Shown: positions 1 to 9,714 of the stretch, piece by piece
How the letters are laid out: each line of letters starts with the position of its first letter
Numbering within the stretch: position 1 is the stretch's first letter
From: Heliopora coerulea
Taxonomy: Eukaryota > Cnidaria > Anthozoa > Scleralcyonacea > Helioporidae
Length of the DNA: 64,000 bases
Direction: 5' to 3'
Assembly: GCA_030142905.1 (NCBI GenBank)
Contig: JASJOG010000207.1
Location: forward strand, 62,001-126,000
The notes under the pieces: generated by a model
Seen by the model: only the letters and a program-made list of their open reading frames with translations
Databases searched by the model: none
What the model was told of the DNA's origin: nothing
Program-made: the position numbers and the translations under genes

Positions 1-47
1 CTGTGGCTTTTACAAATTAAAATGATTTATTTTTGTGTGTTCTAAAG

Positions 48-96
48 ATGCCCAAGTGAGTAGTTCCCCATATAGAAAATCTAAAGGAGAAAAAAA
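48..96 (+). CDS. DZANK1: Tentative DZANK1 exon upstream of the first zinc ribbon
   Basis: A 49-nt segment lies between an AG acceptor (46-47) and a strong GTAAGT donor (97). It reads AQVSSSPYRKSKGEKK with two spare bases (AA) at its end. The first zinc-ribbon exon at 6353 starts with a single A, so the joint codon is Lys, directly before Cys-x-x-Cys, as expected in the family. Support is only splice signals, phase and low-complexity similarity; it may be chance. Confidence 0.35.
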
Positions 97-660
97 GTAA
101 GTAGCGATCTGTCTAGGAATGAAAATTTGAGGTGATTTGCCTTGTCTTTTTGGATTTTTACGAGATCTATTCGCATGGTAGTTTTAACATTTTTGAACCT
201 GTGACATCAGATTGCTAAAATTACACTGTATATTGTAAACAAGGTTTAATGACATTAATCCTGTATATTTTTGTTTTTTGGCTTACCTTACAACGTGTTC
301 TCACAAACTGTTGGAAGATATTCAAAATTCTAAAACCGATTTCAGCTATAATAGCATTTGTTGCATTTGTGCCACACTTGCTTTTTAACTCCCCCCCCCC
401 CCCCCCACACACACACACACACACTTAATAGTAGATAACAAGCAGTCTGTTGTTTGTAAACGTTTTCCATTAGTCACATTTTCTATTAGTCACGTCCTTG
501 TCCCCTTGGGTACGGCGTTGTCCTCGTTTCTTTTCTCCCCTTTTTAAAGATTAACTCGTCTAATTTTGGCTCAATTACACTTTAAATAAATAAATAATTT
601 TTAGATTTGGGAGACGAGAGGATGTCCGTTCACCAGAGGTACAATTACTGTTTATTTGAG
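97..660. other. Intron sequence with poly-C / CA microsatellite
   Basis: I see no gene here. A poly-C run followed by a (CA)n tract lies at about 391-424. The rest is unremarkable AT-rich sequence. Confidence 0.6.
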
Positions 661-1116
661 ATAATAATAATAATAATAATATGGTAGGCAAGATGTTTCG
701 GCATCCTCAGGGAGTGGCGCCCCTGCCTTGCCAGCTGGGTAAACGGGTGACTGAAAGCCACTGCTTGCCTTAATTGGCTGTCAGTGGTAATTAACCTCAC
801 CTAAGGTGTTGGCAAACCTTCCCTGTTAGCCCAAGGACTAGTAAATCCTTCTGACTGTCCTGATGTCCTTTACCTTAAGTGGTTGAGTGAGCCCAGGACA
901 CTAACGTGTCTGAAAGGAACTCTTCTAGTCTAAGAACAAAATAGATCACATTATCCAACTTCAGCTATTGGACTGGCGTCTAGCTTGCCTTAATTGGTCG
1001 GCTTTGCGGAACAGACCCTTAGAACAGTCTGAGAGGAAGTGTGATGGTTATTGAGGAAGTCTCATGATTTATAGGTGCAAAGCACCAGCCCTTGACCATG
1101 CCCAACCAACGGAATT
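661..1116 (+). mobile_element. Noncoding segment between TAA tracts, probably LINE untranslated region
   Basis: It starts directly after an (ATA/TAA)n tract at about 661-680 and carries no convincing reading frame. Its position among RLE-type LINE tails that all abut TAA tracts suggests it belongs to the same family, perhaps as a 5' untranslated region. This is inference. Confidence 0.3.
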
Positions 1117-1277
1117 GTGTATGTGAGACTGTGGTGTAAAATGGTATTAACTACTCACGTTTTTCACTTTTGTGATTGCCATACCACTATAATTTATGGG
1201 ACATGTGCCCACTTTGGCATAATATGGCAATTTGGGCTAAACGACCTCATTGGCTCGTATGAGCTGACTTTCCTCAA

Positions 1278-1593
1278 TAATAGGCTTCGACCCCTTCCAC
1301 TGTCCTTAGTTGGGTGGTGTGCGAGTTGTAATAATAATAATAATAATTCCCTGAAATGTGCAATGTCTGTTGCGGCCTTACCTGGCGGGATGCTGGGAGC
1401 CCGTAGCAGGCTTAGACCCCTTCCACTGTCCTTAGTTGGGTGGTGTGCGAGTTGTAATAATAATGGTAAAATTTCCTTTCCCCACAAGTTCCCTGAAATG
1501 TGCAATGTCTGTTGCGGCCTTACCTGGAGGGATGCTGGAGCCCATAGTAGGCTGAGACCCCTTCCACTGTCCTTAGTTGGGTGGTGTGCGAGT

Positions 1594-1631
<38 letters not shown>

Positions 1632-1651
1632 TAATAACAATAATAATAATC
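1278..1651 (+). repeat. Iterated LINE 3' tail (tail A) separated by TAA tracts
   Basis: A unit running from CCTGAAATGTGCAATGTCTG to GTTGGGTGGTGTGCGAGTT recurs at about 1278-1348 (3' part only), 1349-1463, 1490-1651 and again at 3130-3237. Each of the first three ends in (TAA)n, the last tract being about 50 bp with CAA variants. This looks like repeated insertion of severely 5'-truncated copies of one retroelement into, or creating, TAA tracts. Reading frames through the units only translate the repeat and are not genes. Confidence 0.65.
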
Positions 1652-1652
1652 G

Positions 1653-1930
1653 ATGGAATAATCGATGTAGCCATACCAGGAGACAACAGAATTGGTGAGA
1701 AAGAAACAGAAAAGATAGAAAAGTATCAAGCATTGAAACGAGAGATTAAGAACCTGTGGTCAATGAGAAAGGTAGAAGTAATTCCAGTTGTCGTTGGAGC
1801 CTTGGGCTGTGTAAGCATAAAGTTTGAACAATGGATTGAGAGGATTGGAATAACAGTGAACGTTGAGGATATCCAGAAAACGACACTTCTTGGAACAGCA
1901 AGAATTTTAAGAGGATTGCTAGAAAACTAG
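1653..1930 (+). pseudogene. C-terminal fragment of RLE-type non-LTR retrotransposon protein, copy 1
   Basis: An open frame of about 92 codons begins immediately after the TAA tract and ends at TAG. It contains IIDVAIPGDNR, EKIEKYQALKREI, VVVGALG and LLGTARILR, which match the end of the restriction-like-endonuclease region of R2/R4/NeSL-type LINEs. The Asp of 'DVAIP' corresponds to the second acidic residue of the PD-(D/E)xK core; the PD part is missing because the copy is 5' truncated. It is followed by tail B (1931-2036). Confidence 0.7.
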
Positions 1931-2036
1931 TCGTAACAGTGCCACCTTAGTCTACTGGTTCTAGACAGCTGGCACCGATAAATACCGGATCCACAGCAAA
2001 CCGTGCGGAGAAGAAAAAAATAATAATAATAATAAT
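1931..2036 (+). repeat. LINE 3' untranslated tail B with terminal AAT tract
   Basis: A sequence starting CCTTAGTCTACTGGTTCTAG, with GACAGCTGGCACCGAT next, ends in AGAAAAAAATAATAATAAT. Nearly the same sequence recurs at 3243-3350 and again ends in AAT repeats. It directly follows the stop codon of copy 1, so it is the 3' untranslated region of that LINE family. Confidence 0.65.
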
Positions 2037-2775
2037 TTCCGAGGGATATGGAAGAAGGAGCGGATAAATGGGATACATGGACATGACTAAGGAAATCGGA
2101 TCTGAAAGTGGGAACTGAGGCCTTGATATTTGCTGCTCAAGAGCAGGCGCTACGCACAAACTATGTCAAATTCAAGACAGATAGGTCTGGGGAATCACCA
2201 TTATGCAGGATGTGTGGCCAAAGAGGAGAAAGTGTGAGCCATATCATAAGTGAATGTAGTAAATTGATACAGCATGAATATAAGAGGAGACACGACAATG
2301 TGGCAAGAATATTACATTGGAAAATCTGTGAGAAGTATAACCTGGCACGAGTGGAGAGGTGGTATGAGCACCAACCGGATGCGGTAGTGGAATCAAACCA
2401 GGTGAAAGTGCTATGGGATTTTAACATACAGTGTGATTAGGTTATTGAGGCAAGAAGACCAGACATAGTCATTATTGACCATCGGGAAAGGACTTGTAAT
2501 ATATTAGATATAGCAGTGCCTAATGACAACAGGGTCTGCATGAAGGAACAAGAGAAAGTCGAAAAATATCAAGAATTAAGGTGGGAAATATCAAGGATGT
2601 GGAACATGAAGAAAGTTACAGTAATTCCAATGGTGGTAGGGTGCGCTAGGAACAGTCTCTAAGAGGATACAATCATGGATTAAGAAGATTGGTATTGAAG
2701 TAAGGACGGAGCAATTGCACAAAACCGCATTATTGGGGACGGCAAGAGTATTAAGGAAAGTATTTGATGCTTGAT
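2037..2775 (+). pseudogene. RLE-type LINE 3' coding fragment, copy 2 (zinc knuckle plus PD-(D/E)xK endonuclease)
   Basis: The frame shows a CxxC...H...C knuckle (CRMCGQRGESVSHIISEC), the RRHD motif, then after an in-frame TAG at 2438-2440 the endonuclease core RRPDIVIIDHRERTCNILD, with PD and a second Asp 14 residues on. The frame is then broken near 2640 by one extra G, after which VGALGTVSKRI and LLGTARVLRKVF run to a TGA at about 2775. This C-terminal layout is the restriction-like endonuclease domain of early-branching LINE clades that nick target DNA for target-primed reverse transcription. One stop and one frameshift make this copy inactive. Confidence 0.75.
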
Positions 2776-3099
2776 ATTGGAAAAAAGGAATACCTAGGGG
2801 ACCTTTGGTAATTTGTTATTACCCGCTCCCTCAGTATATAGATATATCGGCACAACATCGGCCTGCGTGAAATAACATAATAAATAAAACAATATTCAGA
2901 CTTAACCCTTGCAGTGGCACGCCTAAACTGACCTTAACTGGTTGGAAGTGCAAGAGCGTACTGTTAAGGTCAAACTGGATATACGCATTGAGGAGTACTT
3001 TCAGAGACTTTAAAGGGCTGTACATCCCTTACTCCTTCCTGACTGGATGCGTTGGGCGAGTAAGGGCTGGCCCGGTGGGTGTTTCTTAAAATCCATATT

Positions 3100-3350
3100 A
3101 ATGGTAAAATTTCCTTTCCCCACAAGTTCCCTGAAATGTGCAATGTCTGTTGCGGCCTTACCTGGCGGGATGCTGGGAGCCCGTAGCAGGCTGAGACCCC
3201 TTCCACTGTCCTTAGTTGGGTGGTGTGCGAGTTGTGATAACAATGCCAACTTAGTCTACTGGTTGTAGACAGCTGGCACCGATGAATACCGGATCGACAG
3301 CAAACTGTGCGAATAAGAGAAAATAAAAATAATAATAATAGTAATAATAC
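3100..3350 (+). repeat. Joined LINE tails A and B ending in AAT tract
   Basis: Tail A (about 3115-3237) is followed by a GATAACAATG spacer and then tail B (3243-3350), which ends in (AAT)n. The order shows one truncated element inserted at or next to the terminus of another. Segment 2776-3099, just upstream, shows no recognisable coding sequence. Confidence 0.55.
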
Positions 3351-5225
3351 AAATCTCTTCTTGTACCACCAGCAGGGAACTCTAAAATCTAACCCTATCA
3401 ATATTACCAGTGGCATTTTCCATAGAGATTCTCCCTACTACTCTTGTCTCGTTCTGTTTCTACTCTCACTTGAAATGAATAACACAGGTTACGGATATAA
3501 GATCGGAAATAGAAGCACCGACCATCTATTCTTTATGGATGACCTTAAGTTGTTTGCAAAAAAATGAAGAACATCTAGAGGGGTTGCTGCAAACAGTAAG
3601 GCAGTTCATTGATGATACTGGTATGTCATTTGGCCTTGACAAGTGTGCAAAAACAACGTTTAAAAGAGGAAAACTTGTGCATAGTGCTAATGTGTGCCTA
3701 GATATAAACAACGTTATTCGGGATTTAGACCAAGAGGAAGTGTATAAGTACTTTGGCATCAAGTAATGGCATCCAGCACTCAAGTATGAAGGAAAAAATC
3801 AGGAAGGAATTTTATCGACGAGCAAGGGCAGTGCTTAAAACTGAACTTAACTCCGCAAACACAATTGAGGCAATTAACACCCTTGCCATACCAGTTGATA
3901 CGTACAGTTTCAATATTATCAACTGGACGGTAACTGATATTAAAAAACTAGACACCAAGGTTTATAAGCTGTTAACGACTAATAGAATGCACCATCCTAA
4001 ATCCGATGTCGATAGACTCTACATTCGACGTAAAGAGGGAGACAGAGACCTAATTCAGCTAGAGCTCACTTGCAAAACCACCACCATCGGGCTTGAAAAA
4101 TACTTAGACTCTTCTAATGACTGGATGTTTTAATTAGTCAAACAACATGAAAATTCTAAAAAAGCCCACTCAGTCATAAAAGAGAGTGAGAAGTACAAAC
4201 GTGATCTAGGAGTTGAAATCAATATTGATGAAGACCTAAATTGTACCAAGCAGGCTAAAATTGTGAAAAAAGCAGCTAAGAAGGAAGGCCTTAAACAGAT
4301 CAAGGAAAACTGGGAGAAAAAGCCCCTCCACGGCCAGTATTCCACCCGTACCAACAGTGCTGATGTAGATCTATTGAACACCCATCAATGGTTACGTGGT
4401 GCTGGGCTCAAAACCGAAACGTAGGGATTTATAATTGCTGGCCAAGATCAAAGTCTGTTCAAACGAAATTTCCAGGCTGAAATCCTTCGTAATGGAGTAA
4501 ATCCAAACTGCCATTTCTGTGATAAGCAAAAAGAGATTATAGACTATCTTGTCTCTGGTTGCCCCGTCTTAACACCGTCAGAATATAAAAACAGACAAGA
4601 AAGAATTGACCAATATATTCACTGGAAAGCCTGTCAGCATTTCGATCTACCTGTGCAGCGAAATGGTGTGAACACAAACCGTCGCAGGTAGTAGAGAACG
4701 ACGAAGTTACAATCCTTTGGGACTTCATTATCAACACCGACAGAACCATCCAAGTGAATAGACCTGACATAGTCATTAAAAACCATGAGGAGAAGACCTG
4801 ACTCATGATCAATATGACAGTACCTACAGATAGGAACGTGTCTGCCAAAGAATTCGACAAACTATCTGAATATAAAAATTTGCAAATCGAGATCGAAAGA
4901 ATGTGGCACCTCAAAACATCTATAGCGCCAGTAGTTATTGGAGCCCTCGGACTTGTTAATAGAAATGTGTGCAGTCACATCAAGAAGTTGCCTGGAAAAC
5001 CCAGCCTGCAGGAGTTACAGAAGATTGTCCTCAACAGCGCTGTGCACCTCTTGAGAAAGGCTCTCTCGATATGATTTACTTGCTTCATCTAACAACTTGT
5101 CTTAATTTCTTTATTCATCAAAATTAACATCAGAAAGTTGATAGTATTATCCTTCTTATTGCCTCAGGTCTCTTGGTGAAACCCGGCAATATGATTGTAA
5201 AAAATAGCCTATAAAATAAAGTAAC

Positions 5226-5258
<33 letters not shown>

Positions 5259-5260
5259 TT
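3351..5260 (+). mobile_element. RLE-type LINE, copy 3: reverse transcriptase end, zinc knuckle, endonuclease, TAA tail
   Basis: This is the longest copy. In order it has: an RT catalytic box HLFFMDDLKLF (about 3523-3555; Met replaces the usual Ala/Val before DD); a thumb-like stretch (EHLEGLLQTVRQFIDDTGMS, LDKCAKTTFKRGK); the segment MKEKIRKEFYRRARAVLKTE; a knuckle CHFCDKQKEIIDYLVSGC at about 4512-4565; the endonuclease core RPDIVIKNHEEKT...MINMTVPTD (about 4763-4830); and GALG...LLRKALSI, ending with TGA at 5074. The frame is broken at an A7 run near 3560, near 3765, at TAA 4131, at TAG 4422, near 4660 and at TGA 4799. The tail ends in (TAA)n at about 5227-5259. TAA-tract association plus this domain order recalls the R4/Dong group, which inserts in TAA repeats. 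Confidence 0.75.
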
Positions 5261-5930
5261 CTTCTAGGCAGGAGGAGTGGGTTGATCGAAATGTAAAACT
5301 TTACTACATTCTGAAATCGTAACACACAGAAACATTAATTTTGAAACAGCACAAACCGGAGAAACTACGCGGCATTCAAAGATAAATTTCTGCGTAAGTC
5401 AACGAGCTGTTATTAACAGAAAAGCTTCCCATTACATCCGTGACAAAGCTAGGATTTTGGGTTAATTTATATCACAAAAATGATACTTGTTGGATGACAG
5501 TTTTTTTTATCCTGTGAAATACACCTGTCTCATATTAAGAGCAAAATCCTCGTTCTCGACTCATATTTCGCTATACTACATTTCGACCCGGTATATTACT
5601 TTCAGAAGCTTTAAATGGTAAATAAGGTTGATAAAGTAGTCAGAGGGTTATTTTGACCGGTCAGGGACAATTACTTTTAATGCGGATATTGTTGAAACAG
5701 AGTACAATTGCTGCATTCCATATTGCCAGGGAAAACTGGTAGTTTAGTCGTCAGTTTAGTCTATGCGATCAACTACTCAGTTATTTAGTTATTAAGTTTC
5801 CTTTTAGTTTTAAAATGGATACACCAATGTACAATGCATTGCACTTTAATGGAAATACAGTATGCCAGATAATTTTTTTTTATTTAGTACTTAGGTTTGC
5901 TTTTGGATCGTCCATCTGAAGCAGAGTACA
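5261..5930. other. Intron sequence, no feature recognised
   Basis: I found no coding exon, mobile element end or structured repeat in this stretch. Confidence 0.5.
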
Positions 5931-5934
5931 TGAA

Positions 5935-6335
5935 GTAAGCTACATGTAAGCTACAGAAGTATATGAAGTAAGTAAAGCTACTGAAGTATATGAAGTAAGT
6001 TAAGCTACTGCGACAGACAAAACTGGCTGGATGGCAGGTAGAGAGACAGAATGATGGCAGACAGACAAATTACCAGATAGTGAGCCAGACAAACAGATTG
6101 GAGGGCTGGTAGATGGGGATGTGTTCAGGCAGACAGGTGGGTGGAGACTGGGCTGGACGGACCTCAGAGAGATGGATAGATGGATAGATGGATTGATGGA
6201 TACATGGATAGACCGGTCAATTCATGGACAGACGAACGTAAAGATGGACTGACGGATCGTAGTACAGGCTGATGGGTGGGCAGACTGAGAGATGGACAGA
6301 CAGACATGTAGATCGACAAACAACCACTTAACGTA
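5935..6335. repeat. Degenerate GACA/GATG minisatellite
   Basis: It starts with three related repeats around GAAGTATATGAAGTAAG (5935-6010). Then comes a long purine-rich array of GACAGACAGA, GATGGATAGATG and GGCAGACAGG words. There is no fixed period and no coding content. Confidence 0.65.
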
Positions 6336-6352
6336 GATTTTTCGGTTACTAG

Positions 6353-6470
6353 ATGTATTTACTGTTTTGCTCCTCGTCCATCCGACCCGTACTCAACTTT
6401 CTGTAATGACTGTGGATCGCCATTACCTCAGCCAGCTGCGTCAAACCTTTCTCCGCTACATTCTAATAAG
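6353..6470 (+). CDS. DZANK1: DZANK1 exon: first zinc ribbon
   Basis: The exon follows acceptor TTACTAG and ends at donor AAG|GTAAGT. After one base it reads CIYCFAPRPSDPYSTFCNDC then GSPLPQP, that is CxxC, the hallmark APRPSDP, then CxxC. All four zinc ligands are present. Start phase needs two bases from the previous exon; end phase is 0, agreeing with the next exon at 6756. Confidence 0.85.
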
Positions 6471-6755
6471 GTAAGTCAAGTGACTTGTTTGAATGAATTT
6501 AGTGGCGAGTCTACGTCATTTGTATTTTAACAAACGAGTGCCAAACGAGTGCCGTCTGGGGCTCAGATATCATTTTCTGAGTATCGAGCTTGGAGATCGT
6601 TCATCTACTTCAATATATCCAAGCTCTCATGTTTCCTAAACATCAACTGCGAGTGCCAAGTTTATTGCCCAGCAGTATCAATTTTAGTTTAACCTGAATT
6701 AGAATAAGTAATTCACGTCCAATATATTCCTAAGCGAAGTCTATTTTCGTTTTAG

Positions 6756-6869
6756 CTTGGCATGTGTAAGGTTTGTCATTCGATGGTTCCGCTCAACGCT
6801 CCCACTTGTGTGATTTACGAAGCAGCCATGGTACCACAGCGGCTAACCCAAGAATCTCCAAGACCCCTG
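6756..6869 (+). CDS. DZANK1: DZANK1 exon: second zinc ribbon with one ligand lost
   Basis: The acceptor is TCGTTTTAG, the donor CTG|GTACAC, and the phase is 0 to 0 (38 codons). It reads LGMCKVCHSMVPLNAPTCVI and then YEAAM. Family members have CxxC...CxxC here. The last ligand is TAC (Tyr), so the ribbon probably cannot bind zinc normally. It lies between two other in-phase DZANK1 exons. Confidence 0.8.
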
Positions 6870-6951
6870 GTACACAATTCATTCGGTTTCACAAGGCAGG
6901 ATTGATACAACGAATGCTTTGTGTATTTAATTAAAGTTATTATCGTTCCAG

Positions 6952-7044
6952 GATAAACTTGTGTGAGATATTTGCGATGCGGTTAACCCGCTGAATGTGA
7001 TTACGTGTGTGGCTTGTGGAAGTAAAGTTCCCCTCAACTCCAAG
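6952..7044 (+). pseudogene. DZANK1: DZANK1 exon: third zinc ribbon with TGA at the first ligand
   Basis: The acceptor is GTTCCAG, the donor AAG|GTAGCT, and the length is 93 nt (31 codons, phase 0 to 0). It reads DKLV-stop-DICDAVNP, then NVITCVACGSKVPLNSK. The TGA falls exactly where the first Cys of CxxC is expected, so one change from TGT or TGC would explain it. The remainder of the exon is well conserved, which argues for recent loss. A Tigger element sits 26 bp downstream of the exon. Confidence 0.75.
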
Positions 7045-7469
7045 GTAGCTTAGCAATATTTCGAATGATACAGTCGAACCTGTATTAAGCGGCATCGTAT
7101 TAAGCGGTCACCCTTTATTAAGTGGTCACTTGGCAAAGTCCCGAAAATTTCATAACTTAAATACTGTTAAAGTAACCTTTATTAAACGGTCACCTCTATT
7201 AGGCGGACGCGGTCACCCTTGGTGCTGTCCCAAAGCTGATATTTCATTGTTTTGAACCTGTATTAAACGGACATCAAAAAATGCTTTGTTTAAAGATAAA
7301 ATTGAATTTGACTGTTTACCATAGTCTTGATTAACGTAACAGCTCAACAGTCTTAACACTTCATCACTTCCGTTACTAATAATGGACGATCTCCAATTTG
7401 TTTGCCTGGAAAATCAAAACAAGCACGTCACCACTTGATGATATAATATTGTCAACCTATAAAGTCGTT

Positions 7470-7952
7470 TTATTCAAGTACTTTGAACTTTTCTTTTGTC
7501 AACTTTTTCTTTAACCAATCGCACGAAAATGTATTTCCATTAAACTGGTACTCACAGGCCACTTCTAAACCATAACCACCGCCACTATTAGCACGCTTTC
7601 CTTTGACGATTACTTCGCTAGAATTTGTTGGACGTTTGAGAAATTTTGTAAGCCACAGTGCCATAAGTTTTGGGACATGTCCAAGCATTTCAGCTTGAGA
7701 TATACCATCGCTAACCCTTGCAGAATTGGTGTTGTCTGGGTCCTCTATATTTCTTTGAATGGCTACACGTCTACTTTTTGCTCCTTGATCTTGCTCCGCT
7801 TGTCTTCTTATGATTGCAACGGCATTTGAATAATTTTTGTTGCTTGGTTCCCGCTCAAGTGAATACTTGTCACCGATTGTTGGCTCCCAGTCATTCATAT
7901 ACGCATGACATCCCCTAATAAATGAACTCACTCTGAGTTTTTCCGTAGTCAT
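7470..7952 (-). CDS. HIRAN-like accessory protein carried by the Tigger element
   Basis: A 160-codon open frame starts at ATG (MTTEKLRVSSFIRGCHAYMN); the frame is open to about 7978 but without an earlier ATG. It shows features of a HIRAN domain: an N-terminal strand (FIRGCHAY), LEREPSNKNYSNAVAI (compare L.R.P.N.YDKNAI in HLTF/Rad5), EMLGHVPKLMALWLTKFL (the G-H/Y-hP turn and helix), then GGGYGLEVACEYQFNG and WLKKKL. A polar insert of about 40 residues separates the second and third blocks. HIRAN domains bind 3' ends of single-stranded DNA in HLTF/Rad5. The frame is intact, reads outward toward the left terminus and stops about 400 bp from it. A homologue lies in a different Tigger family at 28623-28766. 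The HIRAN call rests on motif reading only. Confidence 0.65.
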   Translation of the reverse strand: MTTEKLRVSSFIRGCHAYMNDWEPTIGDKYSLEREPSNKNYSNAVAIIRRQAEQDQGAKSRRVAIQRNIEDPDNTNSARVSDGISQAEMLGHVPKLMALWLTKFLKRPTNSSEVIVKGKRANSGGGYGLEVACEYQFNGNTFSCDWLKKKLTKEKFKVLE

Positions 7953-7979
7953 TTTGTTTAACTTCACTCTTGTCTCTAA

Positions 7980-9342
7980 CTATGGGACTGGTATTCAATG
8001 TGTAGAAACTCGAACATACCCGTTTCAGGACCAATGCTCCAGGAAGAAGTGGTTTTGATCGCTGAAAAGTTAGGGATTGTCGGGTTTGTAGCATCCAACG
8101 GCTGGTTGGACTCCTTCAAGAAACAACACTGGATTTGCAATATGTCAGTGGCTGGAGAAGAAGCAGATGTGACGGGTGAAACTGTTGAAAGTTGGCATGA
8201 AAGAGCAAGAGAGATTACAAGAAGATGGAAACCTGAAAACATTTGGAACATGGACGAAACTGGAGCCTTTTGGCACGGATTGCCTGAGAAGACCCTGAGT
8301 GGAAAAGGGAAACGATGCAGCGGTGGTAAGAAGGCAAAGCAACGGAATACTTGGGCTTTCTTTGTGAATGCTGCGGGAAAAAAAAGATCCCATCATCATC
8401 AGAAAATATGCCAGTCCCAGGTGTTTTAAGAATTTAAAAGATGTCAAATGCCCGTATAAGTGTCAGTATTTTTCAAACCCAAAAGCTTGGATGAACTCTG
8501 AAATTTTGAACTCGATTTTGTCGAAGTTAAACCAGCGCTTGCTCAGAGGGAAGAAAAACATCCTTTTGTTCATGGACAACGCACCATGTCACCCACCATG
8601 TCTTGAAGGAATGTTTTCCAGTATCAAAGTAGCGTTTTTGCCAAAAAACACAACATCTAAAACTCAGCCACTAGACGCTGGAATCATCGCTAACTGGAAA
8701 GTAAAGTACAAGAAACGTCTCCTCCGATATGTGTGTTCCAAAGGAAATGAGTCGACTAATGCGTCAGAAATAGTTAAGTCTATAAATATTCTAATGGCCT
8801 GGGGAAGAGACGCATGGAACGAAGTATCTAGCAGCACAACAAAAAAATGCTTTCAGACCACGGGAATGTGTCCACAAGATCCAGTCTTGGAAGACGATCC
8901 TTTCGAGGGAGAAGAGCTTCATGATCTGCAAAATCTTAGAGACAGATTTGAAACACCATGTACAGTGGATGAATTTATCGCGGCCGAAGATGAAATTGAA
9001 ATTTGTTCTGGTTTAATTGACAGCTCGAATCCTAACTGGAGGGATGACGTGCGTCAGGATCTACTTCGTGGCGACGAAGGAGGCGAACTCTCCATCGCAG
9101 CAGAACACGAACCGGCAGCAGAGGAAGAGAATGCTGAATATGATCTGGATGCTAAGCAACCGTCTATTAAAACAGTGAGAGAGACTATAAAATTCGGAGA
9201 TGCACTTCGAGATTTTGCCCAATATAATGGACATCAAGAACTCGCATTAGCCATTTCCAGGGTGAATGACTTGCTGAGCCAAATTAAACTTAGCAGGCCG
9301 CAGCAACAAACACAAATCAATGACTACTTTTCTGCGGTCTAG
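7980..9342 (+). pseudogene. Tigger transposase (CENP-B-type HTH plus DDD catalytic domain), frameshifted
   Basis: The frame opens at 7980 (LWDWYSMCRNSNIPVSGPML), inside the CENP-B-like DNA-binding domain; the first ATG is 7998. SNGWLDSFKKQH completes that domain. Catalytic positions are NMDETGAFW, LLFMDNAPCH and KTQPLDAGIIANWK, with 32 residues between the second and third Asp. The acidic tail ends QTQINDYFSAV. An A8 run at 8378-8385 shifts the frame (before: …WAFFVNAAG; after: DPIIIRKYASPR), so one extra A inactivates an otherwise open gene. The N-terminal psq-type HTH (about 90 residues) is missing; the HIRAN-like gene begins only 28 bp upstream on the other strand. Confidence 0.85.
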
Positions 9343-9714
9343 CTCTGTCTGAACATTTTCTCTGCCAATTTTGTTAAATTTACATTGGGGTTACAAATAC
9401 TGTTCAATTGTTCCCTTCATTTTACTTTAAAAACTTAAAAAATACAAAATACATGACTTATGACAACGTTTTCAACTTTTTGATAATTGATTTATTAATA
9501 TACGTTAAACTTTTAATGACGGATAAGCCGTGGGGTGATTTTTGTGTTGGACCTGCGTTAAACGGTCACCCTGTATTAAGCGGTCGCTGGCTCAATCCCC
9601 AAAGGTGACCGCTTAATACAGGCTCGACTGTATTTCTGTTTCTTCGGTACGTGCGTTAAATGGCGATTACCTATTCTTCTTCTTAGACTGGCTAATAGTT
9701 GTTTTTTTCACTTC

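Larger units (their letters stand above)
7071..9630. mobile_element. Tigger/pogo DNA transposon, complete between inverted termini, with TA target duplication
   Basis: The left end reads CAGTCGAACCTGTATTAAGC. The right end is its near-exact reverse complement (…CTTAATACAGGCTCGACTG). Both are flanked by TA (7069-7070 and 9631-9632). Both ends carry further subterminal copies of TATTAAGCGGTCACC. The element is 2560 bp and carries two genes back to back: a minus-strand HIRAN-like gene (7470-7952) and a plus-strand transposase (7980-9342). It lies in a DZANK1 intron. Confidence 0.9.

Noticed and set aside
6964..6966. TGA at a Cys position read as selenocysteine
   Set aside because: Zinc-ribbon Cys is structural, another TGA replaces Trp in the same gene, and no SECIS-like structure was seen; ordinary nonsense mutation fits better.
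7976..8251. Minus-strand frames opposite the Tigger transposase (7976-8251, 8145-8447)
   Set aside because: They are antisense shadows of the transposase; unlike 7470-7952 they show no family motif.
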